From SHLQ01 sp964451305 (GTDB lineage Bacteria; Actinomycetota; Acidimicrobiia; Acidimicrobiales; SHLQ01), in assembly GCA_964451305.1 (NCBI GenBank), contig CAYVHV010000004.1, positions 65,583-129,582 of the forward strand: DNA of 64,000 bases, in the 5' to 3' direction. Made by a program: the position numbers and the translations under genes. Each line of letters starts with the position of its first letter. Position 1 is the stretch's first letter. The notes under the pieces were generated by a model. That model was given only the letters and a program-made list of their open reading frames with translations. It was not told where the DNA came from and made no database searches. This document shows positions 1 through 8,732 of the stretch, in pieces.

Positions 1-63
1 TGCACGAGTGCTCCCGTCGTAGTGAAACGCGCCGCGACCGTTCTCGCCAAAGGGAATCGATGA
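1..63 (+). CDS. Possible 3' end of a plus-strand gene (partial)
   Basis: Frame 1 is open from the window edge to a TGA at 61-63 and would encode a 20-residue C-terminus ending AATVLAKGNR. A 7-bp perfect hairpin (67-73 with 77-83, three-base loop) follows the stop at once, as is common downstream of genes, but there is no T-tract. The fragment is too short for any family assignment. It could equally be non-coding. Confidence 0.25.
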   Translation, partial: CTSAPVVVKRAATVLAKGNR

Positions 64-149
64 GCTGCACGCCGCCGGCGTGCGGCCCACGTTAGACGAA
101 GCGTGTCGCGAAGGCGGTGTCAGTCCAACGCGAGACAAACCCGCTGTAC

Positions 150-188
150 AAAAACGATCGGTTCGGCTTCGTTTCCGAAGCCGAACCG
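150..188 (-). terminator. Rho-independent terminator of the 5'-nucleotidase gene
   Basis: Perfect 13-bp inverted repeat, CGGTTCGGCTTCG at 159-171 and its complement at 176-188. Read on the minus strand it has a GAAA tetraloop and is followed by ATCGTTTTTG (A-run at 150-154 on the plus strand). It lies about 55 bases past the stop of the minus-strand gene ending at 244. Confidence 0.85.
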
Positions 189-243
189 AAACGTTTCGTC
201 ATCGCGAGGTACCCCCGAGGCTGAGGCCTCGGCGGCTGTGGAC

Positions 244-2583
244 CTACTCGGCTAGAGCAATGATGCTCTGCGTCGAGTAGTTCTCCGGCTTGCTCAGCAC
301 GCCGTCTACGTCTTGTTCGAGGTAGTCGATGAAGATCTGGGCGTACTCGAGAAGCGTGTCCTCGAGCCGGCCGTCCTCAGCAACAGCTTCGAACGTGAAG
401 TATCCGTCGCCGCCGCCAGCGGTGAAGCTATTGGTCGCAACCGTGAAGGTGGCTGCCGGATCGAGCGCCACGAACGCCCCGTCGACGAGGACCTCGATAT
501 TCGAGAGGCGTTCTCCATCTGCTGCATTGAGGTCAACGTCCCATCGAATCCCCGCACCGTACGGATACGCTCCGGTCGATCCATCTGGATCGACCGAGAA
601 GGCAACAGCCTCTTCGAGAACCGCAGCAACCTCTTCACCGGTCATCTCGAGATTGACGATCGTGTTGGCGAACGGCAGCAGCTCAAAGACGTCGGCGATG
701 GTGATGTCGCCTTCCGGAATGTCGATACGAATACCGCCGGAGTTCTGGATTGCGATGTCGGCTTCGAACGAACGAGCCAAGAACGCATCGGTGACGAGCT
801 GTTGAATATCGCCACCGTTGACTGCAGTATCGGCAACGTCACAGATCTGGCTACGACCTTGACCGGGAATGCGCTCGAGGCAGAGGTCTTCGGTCGCCTC
901 ACCAATGACCTGCTGCTGGAGTACCTCGACCTGTCCGGAGAACTGAGCGAGTACCGCTTCGGCATCGGCGTCTGGAGTGACGATCGAGAGCTCGGGGGTC
1001 GCTTCGACAAACGCCACGACCTCGTCGCGTGCCTCGCCGGTCAGCTCCTCACGATCCGCATCTTCCGATGGCTCGCGCTGGAACGAGTCTGCGAGAAGCA
1101 GGTGCGGCGTCCCTTCGCAGCTCGAAACAATGCCATTCTCATCGAAGCTCACGTTGAGCTCACCGACGACCCAGCTGAACTGCCACGCCTGGACAACACA
1201 AACCGGGTTGCCATCGGCGTCGGTCGTGCGCTGTGGGTATTCGCCTTGAGTGTTCAGTCCAAGGTCGCCGAAGTCGCCAAGCAACGTGTGGCTGTCGCCA
1301 CCGACGATGACATCGACGCCGCTGACCTGCGATGCGAGGTCGAGATCGTTCGCCAACTGAATGTGGGTGACGAGGACGATCTTGTCGATGCCCGCTGCGG
1401 TGAGCAGATCGACCTGTGCTTGTGCGGTTTCGATCTCATCGAGGAACTGGGTGGTGTCGAGTGGACTCGATGAGTTCTGGGTCTTGCCAGCAATGTTGAT
1501 GCCGACGTAGCCAACGCGCTGGCCGCCTTCGTAGTCGATGATGACGTTGTCTTCGAAGATCTTGTCGCCTTCAGGGGCGAGCGGTGTGCCAGCGGCGGGG
1601 ACGATGTTTGCGCCGAGCGTCGCAGTGCTACATGAGTCCGAACCGTTGAGGTAGCCGAGGAAGTCGGCCAAACCTTGGTCGGAGTTATCGAACTCGTGAT
1701 TGCCGAGCGCAAAGACGTCAAAGCATGCTTCGTTCATGAGAGCGGCATCTGCTTCGCCCTCGAAGAGGCTGAAGAAGAGCGTGCCGGTTATTGCGTCGCC
1801 TGCGTGAACCTTGACGACCTCGCCGCTGGCTTGTGCTGCAAGCTCATCGATCTTTGCAACGACGCTTGGGAAACCGCCGAACTGTACTCGGGTTTCTCCA
1901 CCTGGAAGTTCGAGATCGCCCGAGTCGGTTTCGAGGTGACTGTGGGTGTCGTTGACGTGAAGGATCGTCAGGTCGAATGGAGCGCCGACCGAGATTGGGT
2001 CTTCGGTTGGTGGCACGGCAATACCTGGTTCGGGAGCGTCGTCGTTCCCCGACGTGTCGTCGGGAGCGTTGGACGGTGCGTCCGATCCTTGCCCGACAGC
2101 ATCGTCGCCGGGGCCGTCGAGGACGCTGTCATTTCCGGGGCCAGGCCACAGCGTGTCGTCGCCAGCGTTGCCCTCGAGCTGATCGTTGCCAGCCTCGCCG
2201 AGCACGATGTCGTCACCGTTTGCGCCGCGAAGAATATCGTCACCGTTGCCGCCGAAGAGCGTGTCGTCGCCGTCGCCACCTTGAATGTCGTCGTCGTCAT
2301 TGCCGCCTTCGATGCGGTCATTACCGGCACCACCGATCAGGATGTCGTCGCCGGAGTGTCCACAGATGATGTCGTTGCCAGCGCCGGCATCGATGGCATC
2401 GGGGCCGAGCGAGCCAACGATGACGTCGTCGCCGTCGGTGCCGACGGTCAGTAGCCCGGAGTCTTCGACGATGATGGTGGCCTCTTGGCCTCCACAGGTC
2501 GCTCCTTCTGCCGACACTGTCGGAGCCGTGGCTACGAGTGCCCCCACCAAAGCGAGCGCAAGTCCCGCAGCTTTCAGTCTCAT
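244..2583 (-). CDS. Secreted RTX-repeat 5'-nucleotidase / metallophosphoesterase
   Basis: Predicted exported 5'-nucleotidase family enzyme of 779 residues that would release phosphate from nucleotides outside the cell. A signal peptide covers residues 1-25 (A-rich, ending VSA). Residues about 48-165 carry hemolysin-type GGxGxDxhx repeats (GGAGNDRIEGG, GGDGDDTLFGG), which bind calcium in type I exported proteins. The metallophosphatase domain begins near 204 with HVNDTH (metal ligands D212 and H214), followed by GDAITG, GNHEFD and GGDSHT blocks. The C-terminal substrate-binding domain holds NSGGIRIDIPEGDIT and a GGDGYF loop. The repeats sit before the enzyme, whereas RTX blocks are more often C-terminal. 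A strong terminator follows the gene, which appears to be monocistronic. Enzyme class is confident; the substrate is not resolved. Confidence 0.9.
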   Translation of the reverse strand: MRLKAAGLALALVGALVATAPTVSAEGATCGGQEATIIVEDSGLLTVGTDGDDVIVGSLGPDAIDAGAGNDIICGHSGDDILIGGAGNDRIEGGNDDDDIQGGDGDDTLFGGNGDDILRGANGDDIVLGEAGNDQLEGNAGDDTLWPGPGNDSVLDGPGDDAVGQGSDAPSNAPDDTSGNDDAPEPGIAVPPTEDPISVGAPFDLTILHVNDTHSHLETDSGDLELPGGETRVQFGGFPSVVAKIDELAAQASGEVVKVHAGDAITGTLFFSLFEGEADAALMNEACFDVFALGNHEFDNSDQGLADFLGYLNGSDSCSTATLGANIVPAAGTPLAPEGDKIFEDNVIIDYEGGQRVGYVGINIAGKTQNSSSPLDTTQFLDEIETAQAQVDLLTAAGIDKIVLVTHIQLANDLDLASQVSGVDVIVGGDSHTLLGDFGDLGLNTQGEYPQRTTDADGNPVCVVQAWQFSWVVGELNVSFDENGIVSSCEGTPHLLLADSFQREPSEDADREELTGEARDEVVAFVEATPELSIVTPDADAEAVLAQFSGQVEVLQQQVIGEATEDLCLERIPGQGRSQICDVADTAVNGGDIQQLVTDAFLARSFEADIAIQNSGGIRIDIPEGDITIADVFELLPFANTIVNLEMTGEEVAAVLEEAVAFSVDPDGSTGAYPYGAGIRWDVDLNAADGERLSNIEVLVDGAFVALDPAATFTVATNSFTAGGGDGYFTFEAVAEDGRLEDTLLEYAQIFIDYLEQDVDGVLSKPENYSTQSIIALAE

Positions 2584-2716
2584 TATGTCCCCCGAAGTGA
2601 GTCGATTTTGTTGGTTGTGTTCGCATCCTTGCTGGGTGAGGACTCTGTGTCCAGCGAAGTGTGAAAATTGTGGACGAACAGTGGGTTAACAACGTCCGTC
2701 ACCTACAAATCCGGAC

Positions 2717-2763
2717 GCGAAAATACACGTTGCCCGGCAACGGGAGGAGGCTGCCGGGCAACG
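2717..2763 (-). terminator. Terminator-like hairpin downstream of hisA-I-E
   Basis: Perfect 12-bp inverted repeat, CGTTGCCCGGCA at 2728-2739 and TGCCGGGCAACG at 2752-2763, with a 12-base loop. Read on the minus strand it is followed by TGTATTTTCG, a weak T-tract. It lies about 100 bases past the end of the hisA-hisI-hisE gene and before the 5'-nucleotidase. Confidence 0.6.
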
Positions 2764-2777
2764 CCGTACAGCTACTT

Positions 2778-2806
2778 ATCGAATGAGCGACCAGTGATCA
2801 TTCGAT
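2778..2806. repeat. Second inverted repeat after hisA-I-E
   Basis: Arms ATCGAATGA (2778-2786) and TCATTCGAT (2798-2806) are exact complements separated by 11 bases. It lies in the 277-base spacer between the histidine gene and the 5'-nucleotidase. It could be an operator for the 5'-nucleotidase promoter or a 3'-UTR hairpin. There is no T-tract. Confidence 0.5.
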
Positions 2807-2860
2807 CGGAGTGAGATTATTCGAGGTGATGCCTGCCCAAGGCCCTCGAGTTGGTGGTGC

Positions 2861-4105
2861 CTAGTCGCGGCGGGTGACCTTTAGCGCTCGGCGATCGAGT
2901 TCGCGCTCGATGTCATCGAGCGGGATGCCCTCGGCCACAAGGCGCGTCATGACAAAGAACAGCACGTCGGCTGCTTCGTGCACGATGTCCGATCGGTCGG
3001 TCGCTTCGTTGAGCTCGCCCGCTTCCTCGGTGATCTTTGCTGCGAGCAGTTCACGGTCGTCGAACAGCCGCTTTGTAAAGCTTCCTTCCGGCGCGTTGGC
3101 TACACGGTCGGCGAGACGACGCTCGAGCTCGGCAAAGCCGTCGAGATCCCCAAAGCAGCTCGTCTGGTCGAGGTGACAGAACCCGCGGCCAGCCTGCTCG
3201 ACAGAGAATTGGATCGCGTCGCTGTCGCAGTCGAGGGAAAGCGAGTGCAGCGACTGTGTTGCGCCGGACGTGAGGCCCTTTTGCCAGAGCTCGCCTCGAC
3301 TGCGGCTCCAGTAGTGCACATCGCCGGTCTCGATCGTGCGGTCGAGGCTCTCCAGGTTTGAGTAGGCAAGGCCGAGCGACTGACCGCGCCGGTTGGTAAC
3401 CGTCGTAGGCCACAAGCCGTCGTCTCGATCGGACCGCAGGCACGCTGCGACCGACTCGGCGAGGGTGATCTCGTCCTTGTACAACGCCATGCCGACTTGC
3501 GCATCGGCGCCGAGCTTGTGGATCGCTCCGATTTCTTCTGCGCTCGCAATGCCACCGGCGAACGTGACGCGGGCATGTCCGGCGGCTTCGAGGTATCGCT
3601 GGAGGATCTCTGGATCTGTACCGGTCATCCGGCCTTCGCGTTCGACGAAGGTGAGCAGAAAGCCCGAAGTCAGATCTCGTAGCTCGACGAGTTTGTCTTC
3701 GACCCGTTGGCCCGTGCCTTTGGTCCATCCGTGGGTGACGACCTCACCGTCGAAGCTGTCGAGCGCGACGACCGTGCGCTCTGGCGGTAGCGCCGAGAGC
3801 ACCTCGGGTGTCGCAGCGGTGCCCAACACGACTTTGGTCGCTCCGGCGTCGAGCCATTCGATGGCGGCTTCGATCGAACGAATCCCACCGCCGACACGGC
3901 ATTGGGCGAGGGGGAGAAGCTCTTTGATGAGCTCGGTGTTGTTCCCCGTGCCGAGCGCGGCATCGAGATCGACGATCGCGATCTCGCCAACGCGACCGAA
4001 CTTCTTCGCGAGCGGCCGTGGATCGCCGGCAGATAGGGCGTGATCCTTGCCTCCGATGAGTTGCACGGCTTCGCCGCCCATGAGGTCAATTGGGGGTATG
4101 AGCAT
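2861..4105 (-). CDS. hisA-hisI-hisE: Trifunctional HisA-HisI-HisE histidine biosynthesis fusion
   Basis: A 414-residue protein with three fused histidine enzymes. Residues 1-230 are HisA (ProFAR isomerase): PPIDL with D7, the phosphate loops GGGIRS (72-77) and AGGIAS (183-188), D116 and T152 at the expected catalytic places. Residues about 233-320 are HisI (phosphoribosyl-AMP cyclohydrolase): WSRSRGELWQKG, DCDSDA (292-297), then C310 and C317 for metal. Residues about 345-414 are HisE (phosphoribosyl-ATP pyrophosphatase): KITEEAGEL and HEAADVLFFV. The activities are pathway steps 2, 3 and 4. The ATG at 4105 gives MLIPPIDL; the frame stays open upstream, but that extension is Arg/Cys-rich and unlike HisA. 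HisI-HisE fusions are common; the added HisA is unusual. The usual HisI motif SGN reads SGA here. Confidence 0.93.
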   Translation of the reverse strand: MLIPPIDLMGGEAVQLIGGKDHALSAGDPRPLAKKFGRVGEIAIVDLDAALGTGNNTELIKELLPLAQCRVGGGIRSIEAAIEWLDAGATKVVLGTAATPEVLSALPPERTVVALDSFDGEVVTHGWTKGTGQRVEDKLVELRDLTSGFLLTFVEREGRMTGTDPEILQRYLEAAGHARVTFAGGIASAEEIGAIHKLGADAQVGMALYKDEITLAESVAACLRSDRDDGLWPTTVTNRRGQSLGLAYSNLESLDRTIETGDVHYWSRSRGELWQKGLTSGATQSLHSLSLDCDSDAIQFSVEQAGRGFCHLDQTSCFGDLDGFAELERRLADRVANAPEGSFTKRLFDDRELLAAKITEEAGELNEATDRSDIVHEAADVLFFVMTRLVAEGIPLDDIERELDRRALKVTRRD

Positions 4106-4161
4106 CCCACCAGCATAGGAACCGCGTCCGCTGTCACGCGGTGCGATGTGTTTCGTCGCTG

Positions 4162-4482
4162 CTACGACGGTGATGAGTCGATCGCTGCATAGCCGGCATC
4201 GGTCAGCGACAGGATCTGTGGGCTGGCTCGCTTTTGCAGGAGCTCGGTGGCCTCGAGGTGCAGTTTCACCGTCGTGGTGAACCATGCAACGCTGCTCGTC
4301 TCCCACATCTCGGCAGGCGTCCGCTGCTCGACCTCGGAGATGAGCAGCGAGTTGGGAAGCTCCCCGGCGTCCCGCAACGCACCGAGGATCGCATCGCGAA
4401 CAGGCTCGTAGATCGAGACGAGGATACGACAATCATCTCGCCCGGTGTTCGGGTTCTTCATCATGATTCGTTCGTCGGACAC
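4162..4482 (-). CDS. Small conserved protein, DUF6958-like
   Basis: A 106-residue protein with MKNPNTGRDDCRI near the start, then an amphipathic alpha-helical body (YEPVRDAILGAL) and WFTTTVKLHLEATELLQK. This matches my memory of the DUF6958 family, small proteins resembling winged-helix domains; the name is from memory. No membrane segment or catalytic motif is seen. The gene starts close to the divergent amidase, and the 86-base spacer holds a 13-bp tandem repeat. It lies just upstream of the hisA-I-E gene on the same strand (56 bases apart) and may be cotranscribed with it. Confidence 0.65.
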   Translation of the reverse strand: MSDERIMMKNPNTGRDDCRILVSIYEPVRDAILGALRDAGELPNSLLISEVEQRTPAEMWETSSVAWFTTTVKLHLEATELLQKRASPQILSLTDAGYAAIDSSPS

Positions 4483-4504
4483 GGCGGCTCCATTCTCTCG
4501 TCGG

Positions 4505-4554
4505 TCTCATCACGGTGTCTCATCTCAGTCTCTCATCTCAGGGTCTCATCTCAG
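4505..4554. repeat. 13-bp tandem direct repeat in a divergent promoter
   Basis: TCTCATCTCAG occurs exactly at 4518, 4531 and 4544, with a degenerate copy (TCTCATCACGG) at 4505, giving a strict 13-bp period over four units. It fills most of the 86-base gap between the DUF6958-like gene and the amidase. Possible roles are an operator array or a slippage-prone spacer. Confidence 0.75.
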
Positions 4555-4568
4555 TATTGTGACGGGCT

Positions 4569-5957
4569 ATGACGCTGCGTACGAACTCCATTCGACAACT
4601 CGCTGATGTGGTTCGTTCCGGCGCCCGTACGTTCGCGGAGATCAATGACGAAGCGATCGCGAACCGCAGCGAAGAGCTGGGCGCCTATCGCCATACCGAT
4701 GATGATCTCGTTCGCGCTCACGCCGCTGCCGCCGACGATGCCCTGGCTTCTGGAGACGACCACGGTCCCCTGATGGGTATGCCGGTCAGTGTGAAGGATC
4801 TCTTTGGCGTTCCCGGGTTTCCAGTCCATGCGGGTTCGCCGATGGCGCTTCCAGCGGAGTTCTCCGAAGCCGGCCCGGTCGTTGCCTCACTCGAGGCACG
4901 GTCTGCGGTGATTACCGGAAAGACTCACACCGTCGAGTTCGCGTTCGGTGGGCTCGGCACAAACCCGCATCTCCCGACGCCCAAAAACCCGTGGGATCCT
5001 GAGCACCATCGCGTCCCCGGTGGATCGAGTTCTGGAGCCGGGGTGTCACTCTGTGAGGGTTCGGCGGTCGTCGCGCTCGGGACCGATACCGCCGGCAGCG
5101 TTCGGATACCTGCCGCCATGACGGGAAAAGTTGGGCTTAAGACGACGGCGCGCCGCTGGTCGCTCGATGGCATCGTCCCGTTGTCTCCCACGCTCGATAC
5201 TGCAGGCGTCCTCGCCAACACCGTCGATGATCTCATGGTGGCCTTCGCCGCGATCGATCCAACGTGTGGAGACCTCGAGACATCGATGGCCAACGTTGCT
5301 ACATCGGATCTCACCCTCGGCCGCTGCGACCGATTGTTCTTCGACGACCTCTCCCCGGGCGTTGGCGAGGCCGTCGAGGAAGCGCTCAGCGAGCTGACTG
5401 GGGTTGGAGCATCCATGCGCCAACTCGACATTCCAGAGGTCGAACCGACCTATGAACTCTTCAAAGCTGGCGGACCGGTGAGCATCGAGTTTCATCGCTT
5501 CATCTCGACTCGCTTGCCCGAGTGGTTGGAGACCCTCGACCCGAATGTTCGGGCACGTGTGGGCGACGCCGCGACGCTTTCAGACGAGGAGTATCAGCAC
5601 CGGTTGACCAACATGGCCACATGGGGTGCCGCTGTCGATCAACGGTTGAGTACTGTCGATGTGCTCGTTGCGCCGACCGTCGCGAACACTCCTCCGACCA
5701 TCGACGAGGTCGCTACTCCCGAGACCTACGGGCCGCAGAACCTGCTCGCGCTGAGGAACACATCGATGGCGAATTACCTCGGCTTGTGCGCAATCACGCT
5801 GCCTGTTGGAGTCGATGCTGCTGGAATGCCGGTCGGCCTCATGCTGATGGCCCGCGGTGGTGACGACGAACGATTGCTCGCCATTGCCCGTCGAGTAGAG
5901 CACGTGCTCGGCAGCGGTCACGACAGGCTGGGAACTCCGCCGCGAACCGGGGCGTGA
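4569..5957 (+). CDS. Amidase (amidase-signature family)
   Basis: A 462-residue amidase-signature hydrolase, probably cytoplasmic. It keeps the Ser-cisSer-Lys triad: K76 in SVKDLFG, the GGSSSGAG block at 151-158 supplying the cis-Ser, and nucleophile S177 in GTDTAGSVRIPA. Length is typical for the family, which includes GatA, AtzF-like and aryl-acylamidases. No GatB or GatC partner is nearby, so a free amidase is more likely than tRNA amidotransferase. It is followed 27 bases later by a PLP enzyme on the same strand. The substrate cannot be inferred from sequence. Confidence 0.88.
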   Translation: MTLRTNSIRQLADVVRSGARTFAEINDEAIANRSEELGAYRHTDDDLVRAHAAAADDALASGDDHGPLMGMPVSVKDLFGVPGFPVHAGSPMALPAEFSEAGPVVASLEARSAVITGKTHTVEFAFGGLGTNPHLPTPKNPWDPEHHRVPGGSSSGAGVSLCEGSAVVALGTDTAGSVRIPAAMTGKVGLKTTARRWSLDGIVPLSPTLDTAGVLANTVDDLMVAFAAIDPTCGDLETSMANVATSDLTLGRCDRLFFDDLSPGVGEAVEEALSELTGVGASMRQLDIPEVEPTYELFKAGGPVSIEFHRFISTRLPEWLETLDPNVRARVGDAATLSDEEYQHRLTNMATWGAAVDQRLSTVDVLVAPTVANTPPTIDEVATPETYGPQNLLALRNTSMANYLGLCAITLPVGVDAAGMPVGLMLMARGGDDERLLAIARRVEHVLGSGHDRLGTPPRTGA

Positions 5958-5984
5958 CGACGCCCCTAGTCTGAAGGGGTGAAC

Positions 5985-7082
5985 ATGCATCCCGAAACTT
6001 GGCTCATCTCACAAGGTCGACCAACCGAAGCTGGTCAACCCTTGAACGTGCCACCGATGCTGGCGTCGAACTTCCGGCTGCCCGGCGACCGCTACTACAA
6101 CCGCGTGGAGGGAACCGACACCCAACTCGCCTTTGAGACGTTGATGGGTGGGCTCGACGGTGGCCGCTCGCTCGCGTTCGGCTCCGGCATGGCCGCGGTC
6201 GCTGCCGTTCTTGCTCTCCTGCCGGTCGGAGCAACGATCGTGCTTCCCAACGATCCATACCACGCCACGAACGGGTTGGTCGCCGAGGGAGAACAGCAGG
6301 GTCGGTGGACCGTCGAGCGAATCGATCTGACCGACACCGATGCGTGGATCGAGGCTGCGACGCGCGCCGATCTGTTGTGGATCGAATCGCCAGCCAATCC
6401 CTTGCTGACCGTTGCTGACCTTCCCAAGATCTGCGCGGCCGAGCGGAGGACAGGATGCCTCATCGCGGTCGACAGCACCTTTGCAACACCCCTGGTGCAA
6501 AAGCCGATCGGAATGGGTGCCGACATCTCGATGCACTCGGCAACAAAGTTCATCGGCGGCCACTCCGATCTCCTCGCTGGCGTCCTCACGGTCGATGACG
6601 ATGCGCTCTACGACCGACTCCACAATGCACGGCTACTCAGCGGCGCCACTATTGGGGCCATGGAAGCCTTCCTCGCGATTCGAGGACTTCGAACCCTGAG
6701 CCTTCGCATGGAACGTTCGATCGCTAACGCCATGGAACTCGCGCAACGACTCGAAGAACACCCGGCTATTGCTCGGGTTCGATACCCCGGTCTCGCGAGC
6801 CATGACACCCACGAGGTCGCCGCAACGTTCATGTGTGGGTTCGGCGCCATGATGAGCTTTGAGGTCGAAGGTGCTGGAGATCGGGCGAGCGCCGTTGCCG
6901 AAGGAACATCGATCGTAAAGAACGCCACGAGTCTCGGAAGTGTCGAGTCGACGTGGGAACGACGGGCGTTGATCGTGGGCCAAGAGCACATGCCGCCAAC
7001 GCTTATCCGGCTCTCGGTCGGGTGCGAACACATCGACGATCTGTGGGCAGATATCGCGGGCGCTCTCGACCGTTCCGCCTAA
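5985..7082 (+). CDS. Cys/Met metabolism PLP-dependent trans-sulfuration enzyme
   Basis: A 365-residue fold-type I PLP enzyme of the cystathionine gamma-synthase / beta-lyase family. Visible family marks are YYNRVEGTDTQLAFE, FGSGMAAV, IESPANP, DSTFATP and the PLP-lysine block HSATKFIGGHSD. I prefer the ATG at 5985 because GAAGGGG at 5973-5979 lies five bases upstream; an in-frame GTG at 5979 overlaps that ribosome site. It could be a cystathionine gamma-lyase, gamma-synthase or O-acylhomoserine sulfhydrylase; sequence alone does not decide. The next gene begins 12 bases downstream, suggesting a shared transcript. Confidence 0.87.
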   Translation: MHPETWLISQGRPTEAGQPLNVPPMLASNFRLPGDRYYNRVEGTDTQLAFETLMGGLDGGRSLAFGSGMAAVAAVLALLPVGATIVLPNDPYHATNGLVAEGEQQGRWTVERIDLTDTDAWIEAATRADLLWIESPANPLLTVADLPKICAAERRTGCLIAVDSTFATPLVQKPIGMGADISMHSATKFIGGHSDLLAGVLTVDDDALYDRLHNARLLSGATIGAMEAFLAIRGLRTLSLRMERSIANAMELAQRLEEHPAIARVRYPGLASHDTHEVAATFMCGFGAMMSFEVEGAGDRASAVAEGTSIVKNATSLGSVESTWERRALIVGQEHMPPTLIRLSVGCEHIDDLWADIAGALDRSA

Positions 7083-7094
7083 GAGGCTGCCCCG

Positions 7095-7931
7095 ATGGCT
7101 GCCGCCGATCCCAACTACGACTGGCTTTCCGAGCTACCGATGCCGCCCGGAGACCCGTTCTTGCGGATGGGTACCCGCAGCATTGACGAGGCTGACTGGC
7201 TCCTCGTCGATCACGCGACCAGTAGCGAGCTCGCGCTCCGAGCGGAACTCATCGAGGCACATCCCGAACACGTACAACTTCTCGCAGGCCACGAGGAGAA
7301 TCTGGCCGAGGTACTCGAACAGGTAGAAGCGTTCCGAGGCGCGCCACTGGAGACCGACCTGAGCGTCGACGGCGAACGTTCCGGCCTTGCAGCCCTCGCC
7401 GTCACCATCCCCGAAGACATTTTGTTGATGGTCCGCAACGACGAGCATTGGTATCTCGCCGGGGGAGTGCTGTTGTTTCCTGACCAATGGACGTTGCCCG
7501 ACAAGATCGGCAAGTCGACAGCTCACATTCACGAGCCGACCGATGGTTACCACGAGCTACTCGAATCGACGGTCGACCGGTTCCTCGATCGACTCACCCC
7601 CGGCCGCCTCTTTCGTCGACGAAACTGGTTTATCCACGACGACGACACCTACTTCCTCAACACACATGTCGATCAGAGGCACCTCACCAATCCCGCCGAT
7701 GCTGCCACGCTCTGGATTCGTTCCGAACGCCAGACGCTCCGTCGGCTCAGCCGCACCAACACCATCGTGTTCACGGTCAAGACGCAGTTCACCCCCTTGT
7801 CACAGGTCAAGGTGCGTCCCGCGGTTGCATCGGAACTCGTCGAGTTCTTAGAACATGCAAGTGACCGTTCGCTAGCGAACAAAGATGTTGCGGGTCGAAC
7901 GAACGCGGTGATCTCCTACTTGACCCAGTAG
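7095..7931 (+). CDS. DUF3445 / heme-dependent oxidative N-demethylase-like protein
   Basis: A 278-residue DUF3445 protein. The family signature is clear: IHEPTDGYHELLESTVDRFLDRL, RRRNWFIHDDD and LWIRSERQTLRRLSRTN. Characterised members bind heme and oxidatively demethylate secondary or tertiary amines. No signal peptide is present. It starts 12 bases after the PLP enzyme and is probably cotranscribed. Its 3' end overlaps the convergent enoyl-CoA hydratase by 16 bases. The substrate is unknown; the neighbouring amidase and PLP enzyme suggest use of organic nitrogen compounds, which is only inference. Confidence 0.8.
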   Translation: MAAADPNYDWLSELPMPPGDPFLRMGTRSIDEADWLLVDHATSSELALRAELIEAHPEHVQLLAGHEENLAEVLEQVEAFRGAPLETDLSVDGERSGLAALAVTIPEDILLMVRNDEHWYLAGGVLLFPDQWTLPDKIGKSTAHIHEPTDGYHELLESTVDRFLDRLTPGRLFRRRNWFIHDDDTYFLNTHVDQRHLTNPADAATLWIRSERQTLRRLSRTNTIVFTVKTQFTPLSQVKVRPAVASELVEFLEHASDRSLANKDVAGRTNAVISYLTQ

Positions 7932-8686
7932 GGAGGTCGCTTCTCGATGTAGGCCGCCATACCCTCTGCGGCATCGTCAGAGCCGAACAACTCGGCCGAG
8001 CGAGCACTGGCATAGGTGATCGCTTCTTCAGGGTCCATGTAGGGAACGGTCTCAAAGAGTTGTTTGGTGGCGGCGAACGCGTCGGGGCTCCCCAGCAACA
8101 GGTCAGAAACGACCGCATCGACCTCGGCATCGAGCGCCTCCACCGAGTTGACGGCCGTGTTGATCAAGCCCAATCGGACAGCTTCGTTGCCATCGAACAG
8201 CGCTCCGCGCAAGAACGCGGATCGAGCATCGCCGCGACGCATCTTTGGAAGACAGATCGCCGCCATAATCGCTGGGGCAAGACCGAGGCGCACCTCGGTG
8301 AATCCAAGTTTGATATCGGTGAGCGATACTGAAATATCGACCGCCGAAGCGAGCCCGGTTCCGCCGGCCACGGCATGTCCGCCAATGCGGCCAACCCACG
8401 GTTTCGGCGACAGCTGTATTCGGCGGAAGAGCGCGAGCGAATCGACCGGGCCTGGCTGTCCGCCTGCTGCACGTCGCTCGTCGAGATCAGCGCCAGCGCA
8501 AAACACGCGACCGGAGTTCGTGAGCACCACGACACGAACCTCGGGGTCGGCATCGGCTCGATCCATTGCGGTGACGAGTTCGGCCGTCAAGGCCTGACTC
8601 AACACATTGCGCTTCTCGGCGTCATCGAGGGTGATCGTAAACACCCCGCGCTCGTCTAGCTCGGTCAAGACACACTCATCACCCAT
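7916..8686 (-). CDS. Enoyl-CoA hydratase/isomerase family protein
   Basis: A 256-residue crotonase-fold protein. It has the oxyanion-hole loop FCAGADLDE, the second loop IGGHAVAGGTGLASAVDI, and FTEVRLGLAPA carrying the catalytic Glu that suits a hydratase. It ends with the usual C-terminal helices (EAITYASARSAELFGSDDAAEGMAAYIEKRPPYW, discontinuous conserved parts). It resembles methylglutaconyl-CoA-hydratase-like members. Its stop region overlaps the end of the DUF3445 gene, and its start is 46 bases from the divergent SRPBCC gene. The exact acyl-CoA is not predictable. Confidence 0.88.
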   Translation of the reverse strand: MGDECVLTELDERGVFTITLDDAEKRNVLSQALTAELVTAMDRADADPEVRVVVLTNSGRVFCAGADLDERRAAGGQPGPVDSLALFRRIQLSPKPWVGRIGGHAVAGGTGLASAVDISVSLTDIKLGFTEVRLGLAPAIMAAICLPKMRRGDARSAFLRGALFDGNEAVRLGLINTAVNSVEALDAEVDAVVSDLLLGSPDAFAATKQLFETVPYMDPEEAITYASARSAELFGSDDAAEGMAAYIEKRPPYWVK

Positions 8687-8732
8687 GGTCGCAACCTAGC
8701 TGCATTACCTCCCATCGTCGTATGATTCGAGA

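Noticed and set aside
313..1473. A 386-codon plus-strand frame inside the 5'-nucleotidase
   Set aside because: It is the antisense of conserved metallophosphatase sequence and shows no family signature.
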